The notes below the pieces were generated by a model. The model did no database searches. It saw nothing but the letters and a program-made list of their open reading frames with translations, and was not told the DNA's origin. Positions 1 through 5,355 of a stretch of 7,750 bases of DNA are shown in pieces. A program made the position numbers and the translations under genes. The stretch spans positions 1 through 7,750 of the forward strand of contig JAITXS010000090.1 in assembly GCA_031284645.1 (NCBI GenBank), in the 5' to 3' direction. How positions within the stretch are numbered: position 1 is the stretch's first letter; each line of letters starts with the position of its first letter. The stretch comes from Spirochaetaceae bacterium (lineage in GTDB: Bacteria; Spirochaetota; Spirochaetia; Treponematales; Breznakiellaceae).

Positions 1-1
1 A

Positions 2-1027
2 CCGGGGAATGCAACGGATCAGGGGATAGAGTGGGAATCAAGCGACACGAGTGTGGTGGATGTGGACACTAATGGTATGGTAACAATGCTGAAAAGGGGG
101 AATGCGACGATAACGGCAACATCGGCAAGCAACAGGAACGAGAGTGGAACTTGTGAAGTAGAGGTGGCGGTAAGCTTGCCTGTGGTGGATGGGTATAGGA
201 CTATACATAGCGGCATAATAGCGATCGACGATATATGGGGAGGTCCTCCAACGTATGATCATAGTGTAACTAGAACTAGCGATATTAGTGTAACATCTTT
301 TGCTATAAGCGAGACGGAAGTGCGCTATGAGTTATGGTATATAGTAAAGGAGTGGGGGGAAAGGCACGGGTATAGCTTTGAGAATAAGGGGCGAGCGGGG
401 AGCAACGGAATGTCGGGGGCTTCTCTTGACGACCCTACTACTGATAAGGATCAGCCGGTAACAAATGTAAGCTGGCGGGATGTGGTTGTGTGGTGCAATG
501 CATATAGCGAGATAACAGGAAGGGAGCCGGTATATAGGGATAGTAGTAATAATGTATTAAGAGATTCGAGACACAAAGGAAGCACTGTATCGCAGTCAAC
601 GGCAAATGACGTAGAGAATTTAGTAGTTGAAACGAAGATAGCGTTATATAACGGGTATAGGTTACCAACAGAGACGGAGTGGGAATATGCGGCGAGGGGA
701 GGGGTACCGAGTGATGATGCAGCGTCTGCATGGGCATATGACTATGCGGGGGGTAACACGATAGGTGATGTTGGGTGGAATGTTAGTAATGCAGAGGGCA
801 AGACACATTCTGTAGGGTGGAAGCCGGCGAATAGCGCCGGACTGTATGACATGAGCGGTAATGTGCATGAGTGGTGTTTTGATTCTCAGAGTACGGGTAG
901 TGTATATATATATCGGGGCGGGTGTTATAACAGTGGTTCGCTCACTACACTGCTCGCGCGTAATAGCACCACCACCAATCCCAGCTACGTGGCCAACACT
1001 ATTGGGTTCCGGCCGGTCTGCCACTGA
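2..1027 (+). CDS. Ig-like (Big_2) plus FGE-sulfatase/C-type lectin domain protein, 5' end missing
   Basis: The frame is open from the left edge (first full codon at 2) to TGA at 1025-1027, giving 341 visible residues. The GTG at 53 lies inside a conserved domain and is not the real start. About the first 55 residues read like a bacterial Ig-like domain of the BID_2/Big_2 type (WESSDTSVVDVD, then NGMVT and GNATITAT). From about 290 onward is an FGE-sulfatase (SUMF1) domain, a C-type lectin fold: PVTNVSWRDVVVWCNAYS, GYRLPTETEWEYAARGG, GLYDMSGNVHEWC, RGGC and a terminal GFRPVC. By eye the two catalytic cysteines that follow the GGS motif in true formylglycine-generating enzymes are absent, so I infer a binding or display role rather than sulfatase activation. 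Ig-like plus lectin architecture suggests an exported surface protein, but the signal peptide would lie outside the window. The last 37 codons have different codon usage. The fold call is firm; the ligand and role are unknown. Confidence 0.88.
   Translation, partial: PGNATDQGIEWESSDTSVVDVDTNGMVTMLKRGNATITATSASNRNESGTCEVEVAVSLPVVDGYRTIHSGIIAIDDIWGGPPTYDHSVTRTSDISVTSFAISETEVRYELWYIVKEWGERHGYSFENKGRAGSNGMSGASLDDPTTDKDQPVTNVSWRDVVVWCNAYSEITGREPVYRDSSNNVLRDSRHKGSTVSQSTANDVENLVVETKIALYNGYRLPTETEWEYAARGGVPSDDAASAWAYDYAGGNTIGDVGWNVSNAEGKTHSVGWKPANSAGLYDMSGNVHEWCFDSQSTGSVYIYRGGCYNSGSLTTLLARNSTTTNPSYVANTIGFRPVCH
914..1024 (+). other. Candidate DGR variable region at the 3' end of the lectin-fold gene
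   Basis: This is the final segment of the FGE/C-type lectin domain, from RGGC to GFRPVC. By hand count 17 of its 37 codons end in C, whereas C-ending codons are much rarer in the preceding few hundred bases. Between RGG and IGFR the codons AGT, ACT, AGC, ACC (three in a row), AAT, AGC, TAC, GCC, AAC and ACT are what adenine-directed mutagenesis of AAY template codons would give. Known DGR targets, such as TvpA of Treponema denticola, put their variable region at this place in this fold, and it reads through to a GFR-type end. A GC-rich tract with the palindrome CCGGCCGG (1009-1016) closes it, as an IMH-like element might. No template repeat or reverse transcriptase is in the window, so this is an inference from position, fold and codon pattern. 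Confidence 0.45.
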
Positions 1028-1050
1028 GTTCCGCTGGGGGAATCTCTAAG

Positions 1051-1124
1051 TAGTGTAGTTGGGTATGGGGCAGGGGCTTTCTGATAAAACCAAGACCCTA
1101 TACCCTACAACCCAATTACCCTAC
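1051..1124. repeat. Repeat block A: G-run arm, TTTCTGAT centre, C-run arm
   Basis: The left arm carries G runs on the plus strand (1061-1063, 1067-1070, 1073-1076). The centre holds TTTCTGAT (1078-1085), and the right arm carries C runs (1096-1098, 1103-1105, 1111-1113, 1119-1121). The arms form an imperfect inverted repeat: the complement of the right arm resembles the left, with a TAGTTGGGTA-like core. Four C runs with 4-5-base gaps mean the minus strand could form a G-quadruplex. The same plan recurs at 1443-1566. The C-terminal codons and stop of the minus-strand Rpn remnant are read out of this block. It may also end transcription of the gene to the left, but there is no clean stem with a T tract. 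Confidence 0.6.
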
Positions 1125-1452
1125 TCTTATTTTTCAGCATTTCCCTAGCTTCTTTGGGAGTGTATCCCTGTTCAAGAAGTTCACACAAGCTGTCAATACC
1201 TTCTTCTCTGCCTCTGTCAATGCCCATTTCAATGCCTTCTCCGCGGCCCTTTTCGCAACCTTTCCTGAATCCGTCTTCCAAACCCTCTTCGCGGGCAACT
1301 TCCAGGGCATCATCCCAATTCCATTCGGTAAATAGCATATTGTTAACCTCCGTAGAGTTTTCTTCCAGAAAATCTTTTAAAATACCATGCTCTATACACC
1401 AGTTTACGGCTTTTCCAAGCGCCTTTTCAAGGCGTTTCGTGCTCCCTAAACC
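1105..1452 (-). pseudogene. C-terminal remnant of an Rpn-family (PD-(D/E)XK) nuclease/transposase-like protein
   Basis: A frame of 115 codons lies on the minus strand between a TAG at 1453-1455 and the TAG at 1105-1107. Its first ATG is at 1338, but recognisable protein continues upstream: ALGKAVNWCIEHGILKDF, then FTEWNWDDALEVAREEGLED, then charged EG/GREEG repeats and a LLEQGYTPKEAREML end. That order (helical WCIEHGIL segment, TEWN motif, E/G/R-rich tail) is the C-terminal third of Rpn-family recombination-promoting nuclease/putative transposase proteins, normally about 300 residues. The catalytic PD-(D/E)XK domain is gone, with no sign of it upstream, where repeat block B begins. The first residues (GLGS) and the last (about RVIGL) are encoded by repeat sequence. 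I see no Shine-Dalgarno sequence before the ATG at 1338. A small expressed protein is possible, but decay is more likely. Confidence 0.75.
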
Positions 1453-1566
1453 CTAAAGAGGGGTAGTAGGGTTCGGGGTTTAGGGTAGTAGATTTCTGAT
1501 CAGAACTATACCCTATTACCCCTTACCCAATGACCCTATTTCGACCCTCTACCCAAAACCCTACTT
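1443..1566. repeat. Repeat block B: long imperfect palindrome with G-run and C-run arms
   Basis: This is the second copy of the block A plan. Plus-strand G runs at 1460-1463, 1469-1471, 1475-1478 and 1483-1485 have loops of 5, 3 and 4 bases, a canonical G-quadruplex motif. C runs at 1511-1513, 1519-1522, 1526-1528 and 1534-1536 give another on the minus strand, followed by more CCC runs to 1561. The centre is a perfect 12-bp palindrome, TTCTGATCAGAA (1494-1505), extended outward by TAG/CTA and GGGTA/TACCC pairing with small bulges, then by GGGGTTTA against TATTACCCC. It shares TTTCTGAT and CCCTATACCC/CCCTATTACCC-type units with block A. It abuts the truncated end of the Rpn remnant and stops about 10 bp before the pyrG promoter. 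I do not recognise a named repeat family. Confidence 0.65.
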
Positions 1567-1575
1567 TGCGGACGA

Positions 1576-1604
1576 TTGAAACATACTCGTTTTTTATATA
1601 TAGT
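1576..1604 (+). promoter_or_regulatory. Probable sigma-70 promoter of pyrG, nearly leaderless
   Basis: TTGAAA (1576-1581), a 17-bp spacer and TATAGT (1599-1604) match the consensus well in an AT-rich stretch just right of repeat block B. Transcription would begin around 1610-1612, at or just before the pyrG ATG at 1613. The bases before that ATG (TAGTAAAATCCC) hold no Shine-Dalgarno sequence. The promoter and the missing ribosome binding site together point to leaderless or near-leaderless translation. Confidence 0.55.
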
Positions 1605-1612
1605 AAAATCCC

Positions 1613-3235
1613 ATGAACAAATTTATCTTTGTCTCGGGCGGTGTCTGTTCGAGTTTAGGCAAGGGTGTCGCGGCATCCTCGCTGGGGGCGCTGCTTGAAG
1701 GGCGCGGGCTTAATGTACGGATGGTAAAATGTGATCCGTATATTAATGTAGACGCGGGTACAATGAACCCTTATCAGCACGGAGAGGTGTATGTAACTGA
1801 CGATGGGGCGGAGACCGACCTTGATCTTGGGAACTACGCGCGTTTTACCCAAAGCCCCCTTTCGCGGGCGAATTCAATTACCACAGGGCAGATTTACGAG
1901 AGTGTGATCCGCAATGAACGTGAAGGACGTTTCCTCGGGCATACGATTCAGGTGATTCCGCATATCACAGACGAGATTAAGGGGCGGATTACAGCAGTTG
2001 CCAAGGAAGATCCCGATACGGATGTGGTAATTGTTGAAATCGGCGGGACTGTCGGCGACATTGAATCTATCCCCTTCCTTGAGGCAGCCCGACAGATGAT
2101 TCACGAACAAGGGCGGAGTAACGCGATTTCCATACACCTGACCCTGATCCCTGAAGTCGCGCAGCATGAACTCAAGACTAAACCCACCCAACATTCGGTT
2201 AAAGCGATGCAGGAACAGGGAATTCAGCCCGACCTGTTGATTTGCCGCGCTCCGGTTATGCTTGATGATGCAACCTGCCGCAAGATCGCTTCTTTTACTA
2301 ATGTTGATTACGAGGCAGTTTTTGTCTCCTACGATGTTGATACCACAACATATGAATTACCTTTAATATTCTACGAACAGGGACTTGATCAGGTTGTCTT
2401 AAAAAAGATGGGCGTAGAGACTCGTCATGCGAACCTCAAGCCCTGGAAAAAAATGATGGAGCAGTTTCACAGACGCAAGGGGACGGTGCGTATCGGCATT
2501 GTCGGGAAATACATGGAGCTGCACGATGCTTATAAATCGGTGTATGAGGCGCTCTTCCACGCGGGGCTTGCCAACGAGGTTGTCGTTGAGATCGTCAAAA
2601 TCGACTCGGCGCGGCTTGAGGAAGCGGCGGACGCAGAGTCTGTTCTTGGCGCAAACGGGACATCGCCTGTTGACGGCATACTCATACCCGGTGGTTTCGG
2701 AAGCCGTGGTATCAACGGGATGGTAAAGGCCGCGACATGGGCACGGGAGCATAAAATCCCCTTCTTCGGTATTTGTTTGGGTATGCAGATCATGGTGATC
2801 GAGTGGGGCCGCGAAGTACTAAAATGGGCTGACGCCGATTCCACGGAGTTTAATCAGAACGCCAAACATGCAGTGGTAAGTCTCCTTGAGGAGCAAATTG
2901 ATATAACGAATCTCGGCGGCACGATGCGGCTGGGAAAAAGCGAGAGTGTGGCCATAAACAGCAGTAAAATTCATACCGCCTATGGCGAACGGCATATCTT
3001 TGAGCGCCACCGGCACCGCTATGAATTTGCCAACAAGTACCGCGTTGAAATGAGTGGTTCCGGTCTTATTCTCGGCGCTTTTACTCCGGACGCCAGCCTT
3101 GTTGAATCTGTTGAATGGCCCGACCACCCCTGGGGTCTGGGAGTCCAATTCCATCCTGAATTTAAATCAAAACCCATCGCGGCGCATCCCCTCTTCCGTG
3201 ATTTTATCGCGGCAGCCAAAGCGCGGGTACAATGA
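1613..3235 (+). CDS. pyrG: CTP synthase (glutamine hydrolysing)
   Basis: This enzyme makes CTP from UTP, ATP and glutamine, the last step of de novo pyrimidine nucleotide synthesis, in the cytoplasm. At 540 residues it is the family's usual size. The synthetase domain (about 1-270) opens with FIFVSGGVCSSLGKGVAA, the P-loop, followed by KCDPYINVDAGTM and HGEVYVTDDGAETDLDLG, and contains the conserved EIGGTVGDIES. After a linker near KPWKKM, the class I glutamine amidotransferase domain starts around residue 290 (RIGIVGKYMELHDAYKS). It carries the nucleophile elbow FFGICLGMQ with Cys388 and the His514-Glu516 pair in QFHPEF, so both activities look intact. The start is fixed by homology at the N-terminal MNKFIFVSGG, although no Shine-Dalgarno sequence precedes it. 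The gene ends 9 bp before the convergent lipoprotein gene, with no clear terminator between them. Confidence 0.97.
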   Translation: MNKFIFVSGGVCSSLGKGVAASSLGALLEGRGLNVRMVKCDPYINVDAGTMNPYQHGEVYVTDDGAETDLDLGNYARFTQSPLSRANSITTGQIYESVIRNEREGRFLGHTIQVIPHITDEIKGRITAVAKEDPDTDVVIVEIGGTVGDIESIPFLEAARQMIHEQGRSNAISIHLTLIPEVAQHELKTKPTQHSVKAMQEQGIQPDLLICRAPVMLDDATCRKIASFTNVDYEAVFVSYDVDTTTYELPLIFYEQGLDQVVLKKMGVETRHANLKPWKKMMEQFHRRKGTVRIGIVGKYMELHDAYKSVYEALFHAGLANEVVVEIVKIDSARLEEAADAESVLGANGTSPVDGILIPGGFGSRGINGMVKAATWAREHKIPFFGICLGMQIMVIEWGREVLKWADADSTEFNQNAKHAVVSLLEEQIDITNLGGTMRLGKSESVAINSSKIHTAYGERHIFERHRHRYEFANKYRVEMSGSGLILGAFTPDASLVESVEWPDHPWGLGVQFHPEFKSKPIAAHPLFRDFIAAAKARVQ

Positions 3236-3244
3236 CAGACGGCC

Positions 3245-4579
3245 TTAAATATCCAGCATGGTTTGATAAATAATCTTTCCGGTTTCAACATTCAAGGCGC
3301 GGATCATTAATCTGCGTAAATTACTTGCACCCGCTACGGAACATAAAACAATGGTGTCAACACCAAGCTCATGTCCGATAGAGACCGCTGTCTCATCGCT
3401 TACCAGGCCGGATGCTTGAAAATTTCTTTCAGCACTAAGCAAAGTGCTGTTCTGCCGGTCAATAACCGTTAACTTTGCTGAATTCACCAGCTCTGTCATT
3501 ATATTGTCAATAACATAGTCGGAAAATTGTTTTTCCGTGGTCGATATATTAAGAAGCGACAGGCGGGAATTTCTCGGCAGATTACCCGCGATATTCACTG
3601 AAGCTTGCTTTATGATACGCTCAATAGAACCATCGTTATCGCTGTGTTTGGTTTTTACCGTATTCGCATCGGCAAGGTCTTTACGCATACGACTTAAGTC
3701 CGCCAAGGCTACGCTATTGCCGGTATCATCATAGACCCTTTGCATAGCGCTTATCGCACCTTCTAAATTACCCAATGCTTCCGCCATAATTGCCGCATTG
3801 TATCCGGCGGCAAAACTGCCGGTATCATCATAGATCTTGTCGTATCGGGTAAAGGCAGCTTTATAACTCCCTTCTTCAACTAAACTCTCCGCTTCTTTCA
3901 TTTGTGTTTTCGTATTTTTGTCTTTTGATGTTTCTTCAGCCAGGGTTCTTTTCTCCAAAGACACCCAAGGAGCAATATCGCGGCTCATTCCGCGTATTTG
4001 GGATTGCGCTAAATCTCTTGCTAAACCGGAAGCTGATTCCAGATTGCTTCTTTCGGATGACTGGGAGCTGGAAGATTGGCTTTGTGTTCTCTGCCCAATG
4101 ATACTTCCGTCACGGGCATTGACAAGCCGGTAGGTAAAATCAAGGTTTACCCTTCGGGTATAGGTATAGCTTGTTGTAGTTTTACCTTTTGCATCGGTAT
4201 ATGTATGTCTTGAGCTATCGTCTTTGACTGAAACATCGTTGACCGTACCGTTAATGTACGCATCAACATAGTTTGCGATATTTTCACCTGACCTTTCCAG
4301 TCTTTTTACTTCTTCGCTGGCAATAAGCGTAAAACGTCCGGTTTCTAAAACAATTTCACCGGCAAGCATAGTCAACTCACCGGCTATGCTCCGTGTTAAT
4401 GAATATTCACCCGATCCGCTGGATACGTCAAAAGGCATTACCGCAATTCTTTTAACTCCGCTGGTATCAAAGGCCGGCGGACGGGTAACTTTAACATCAA
4501 TTTTAGTCGCACAGGATATGAGCCCAAAAACAAACAAACTAAAAATTGGCACCCAAACGCTCTTTTTTAAGAATTTCAT
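3245..4579 (-). CDS. Lipoprotein with two CsgG/TolB-N-like domains around a TPR-like centre
   Basis: This is a 444-residue exported protein. It has a basic start (MKFLKK), a hydrophobic stretch and a lipobox LISC with Cys23, so it should be lipidated and membrane anchored in the periplasm or outer membrane. Residues 42-205 resemble CsgG/LpoB-type domains: RIAVMPFDVS, an alpha/beta pattern with GRFTLI, and an INGTVNDVSV strand. A Ser/Gln-rich stretch lies at 165-178. Residues 225-305 form a helical TPR-like part with two copies of YDDTG 33 residues apart. Residues 325-444 look like a second CsgG/TolB-N-like domain (LSLLNIS, FSDYVIDNIMTEL, LTVIDRQN, LGVDTIVLCSV and a VETGKI strand). The Shine-Dalgarno GAGGAG (4589-4594) sits 9 bases before ATG. 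Proteins of this sort are often labelled penicillin-binding protein activator LpoB or CsgG-like, but the substrate and partner cannot be told here. It appears monocistronic and convergent with pyrG. Confidence 0.8.
   Translation of the reverse strand: MKFLKKSVWVPIFSLFVFGLISCATKIDVKVTRPPAFDTSGVKRIAVMPFDVSSGSGEYSLTRSIAGELTMLAGEIVLETGRFTLIASEEVKRLERSGENIANYVDAYINGTVNDVSVKDDSSRHTYTDAKGKTTTSYTYTRRVNLDFTYRLVNARDGSIIGQRTQSQSSSSQSSERSNLESASGLARDLAQSQIRGMSRDIAPWVSLEKRTLAEETSKDKNTKTQMKEAESLVEEGSYKAAFTRYDKIYDDTGSFAAGYNAAIMAEALGNLEGAISAMQRVYDDTGNSVALADLSRMRKDLADANTVKTKHSDNDGSIERIIKQASVNIAGNLPRNSRLSLLNISTTEKQFSDYVIDNIMTELVNSAKLTVIDRQNSTLLSAERNFQASGLVSDETAVSIGHELGVDTIVLCSVAGASNLRRLMIRALNVETGKIIYQTMLDI
3718..3834. 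repeat. 18-bp exact direct repeat inside the lipoprotein gene
   Basis: TGCCGGTATCATCATAGA occurs at 3718-3735 and again at 3817-3834, exactly 99 bp apart. Read on the minus strand, both copies encode the end of a YDDTG segment within the TPR-like centre of the lipoprotein. The offset of 33 codons is close to one TPR unit (34). This suggests unit duplication, or conservation of codons within repeated helical units. Confidence 0.8.
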
Positions 4580-4829
4580 GTATATATTCTCCTCATATAA
4601 TTTTTTTAATAGAATTCACGAGTGTTTTGGTTCATCCGGACGGCAGTTTGTTTTGCTTACTCAAAAATATCCTTACAGAACAAAATTTATTGCTATTTAT
4701 GGCACTACCCATAATATCGGGGAACTTGACACGAGGATGCCGCCCTACGGGAGAAGATCGCCCCTCCGCCCGAAAATCACGCAAACCGTCAAATATCTTA
4801 CCCGCTTTTCGAGGGGGAAAGCCGCGGCT
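4580..4829. other. Non-coding gap between the lipoprotein and dksA-like genes
   Basis: This 250-bp stretch has no credible gene. The part next to the lipoprotein gene (4580-4720) is AT-rich and should hold that gene's minus-strand promoter, but I find no convincing -35/-10 pair. The part next to the dksA-like stop (about 4735-4829) is clearly GC-richer. It has GCCGCCC/CGCCC direct repeats and a 10-bp palindrome AGCCGCGGCT (4820-4829) directly at the dksA-like stop codon, without a T tract. I could not match it to a known structured RNA such as SRP RNA or tmRNA. Confidence 0.5.
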
Positions 4830-5189
4830 CTATCTGTTTCTCCGCTCTTCCGCCGACTTGCAATCAATACACATAAGTGCGGAAGGAATCGCCTCCAATC
4901 TGTCTTTAGGAATGGACTGCCCGCATTTAATGCAAGAGCCGTATTTTCCCTGTTTTATTCGGGAAATAGCCGAGTCAATGGCTTTAAGCCTTTTTAACTC
5001 AACGGAACCAAGCACTTCAAGCATATTTCTATCAATGTCATCGCTGGCGTTATCAACAGGATCTTTAGGATTTTCGATACCGCTCGCTATTTCTTTAAAT
5101 TCTTCTTTATCCGCCAGAAGTGATAAAACTATTTCCTTTTTTTGCGCAAGCAAAATTTTTTCCATTTTCTCAAGAAACTTCTTGTCCAT
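4830..5189 (-). CDS. dksA: DksA/TraR-family C4 zinc-finger transcription regulator
   Basis: This 119-residue protein has the DksA layout. An N-terminal helical half can form the coiled coil that enters the RNA polymerase secondary channel, and its tip keeps the DxxDxA motif (Asp43, Asp46, Ala48 in DPVDNA). A C4 zinc finger follows: CIKC (Cys86, Cys89) and CIDC (Cys107, Cys110), with RLEAIP between. E. coli DksA is about 151 residues, so this is a shorter form. Keeping both tip aspartates favours a true DksA-like role, modulating initiation with ppGpp at rRNA and biosynthetic promoters, over a TraR-like or purely structural homologue; that is inference. The Shine-Dalgarno GGAGGA (5199-5204) sits 9 bases before ATG, supporting this start. 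It is divergent from metK across a 166-bp gap and has its own promoter. Confidence 0.85.
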   Translation of the reverse strand: MDKKFLEKMEKILLAQKKEIVLSLLADKEEFKEIASGIENPKDPVDNASDDIDRNMLEVLGSVELKRLKAIDSAISRIKQGKYGSCIKCGQSIPKDRLEAIPSALMCIDCKSAEERRNR

Positions 5190-5222
5190 AAAATTATATC
5201 CTCCAAAAAGTAACGTGGGGAG

Positions 5223-5250
5223 TTTATCGTAAAAAGCGATAGCTTGTCAA
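5223..5250 (-). promoter_or_regulatory. Probable sigma-70 promoter of the dksA-like gene
   Basis: On the minus strand a perfect TTGACA (-35, 5245-5250) is followed after 16 bp by GATAAA (-10, 5223-5228). The start point would be near 5215, leaving a leader of about 25 bases before the ATG that contains GGAGGA. A small dyad, TATCG (5225-5229) and CGATA (5237-5241), overlaps the -10 and spacer and could be an operator, though it may be chance. Confidence 0.6.
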
Positions 5251-5289
5251 TGGGGCGCAGTGCCTCATAAATATTACCGAAAGGGAAGC

Positions 5290-5316
5290 TTGAATTTTTT
5301 GTGTTTATGGTATAAG
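5290..5316 (+). promoter_or_regulatory. Probable extended -10 promoter of metK
   Basis: TATAAG (5311-5316) is preceded by TGG (5308-5310), forming the extended -10 pattern TGnTATAAG. A TTGAAT (5290-5295) lies 15 bp upstream; that spacing is short, but an extended -10 tolerates it. The transcript would start near 5323, just before the hairpin at 5326-5341. Confidence 0.55.
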
Positions 5317-5325
5317 ATCTCTTAG

Positions 5326-5347
5326 AAATCCAATAGGATTTAAGGAG
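5326..5347 (+). promoter_or_regulatory. Small hairpin abutting the metK Shine-Dalgarno sequence
   Basis: AAATCC (5326-5331) and GGATTT (5336-5341) are perfect inverted repeats with a 4-base AATA loop. The Shine-Dalgarno AAGGAG follows at once (5342-5347), 8 bases before ATG. The stem is short and AT-rich, so its stability is doubtful, but its position at the 5' end of the predicted transcript could affect translation or mRNA stability. It does not resemble a SAM riboswitch. Confidence 0.45.
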
Positions 5348-5355
5348 TTATTTTT

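Noticed and set aside
662..1024. Minus-strand open frame over the lectin-fold domain
   Set aside because: It mirrors a clearly coding plus-strand sequence with strong family motifs, and its own translation has no recognisable pattern.
53..1027. Start of the lectin-fold gene at GTG 53
   Set aside because: The frame is open to the left edge and residues before it (WESSDTS) belong to the same Ig-like domain, so the gene is truncated by the window.
1154..1456. Plus-strand Ser/Pro-rich open frame
   Set aside because: It is the antisense of the E/G/R repeats of the Rpn remnant, which explains its low complexity.
1443..1490. CCCTAAA units as telomere-like repeats
   Set aside because: Only two tandem units are present, and they sit inside a longer imperfect palindrome in otherwise chromosomal bacterial sequence.
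1051..1566. CRISPR array
   Set aside because: The repeat units are degenerate, irregularly spaced and palindromic as whole blocks, with no uniform spacers or cas genes.
4726..4731. TTGACA as a plus-strand promoter
   Set aside because: No -10 box lies 15-19 bp downstream and no plus-strand gene follows.
4820..4829. AGCCGCGGCT as the terminator of the dksA-like gene
   Set aside because: It is a loopless 10-bp palindrome with no T tract on the minus strand; too weak to call.
4386..5232. Two long plus-strand open frames across the lipoprotein and dksA-like genes
   Set aside because: They run antisense to two well-supported genes and across the gap between them, with no family-like motif or ribosome binding site.
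5204..5355. SAM riboswitch in the metK leader
   Set aside because: The predicted leader is only about 30 bases and has one 6-bp hairpin, far too short for any SAM riboswitch class I know.
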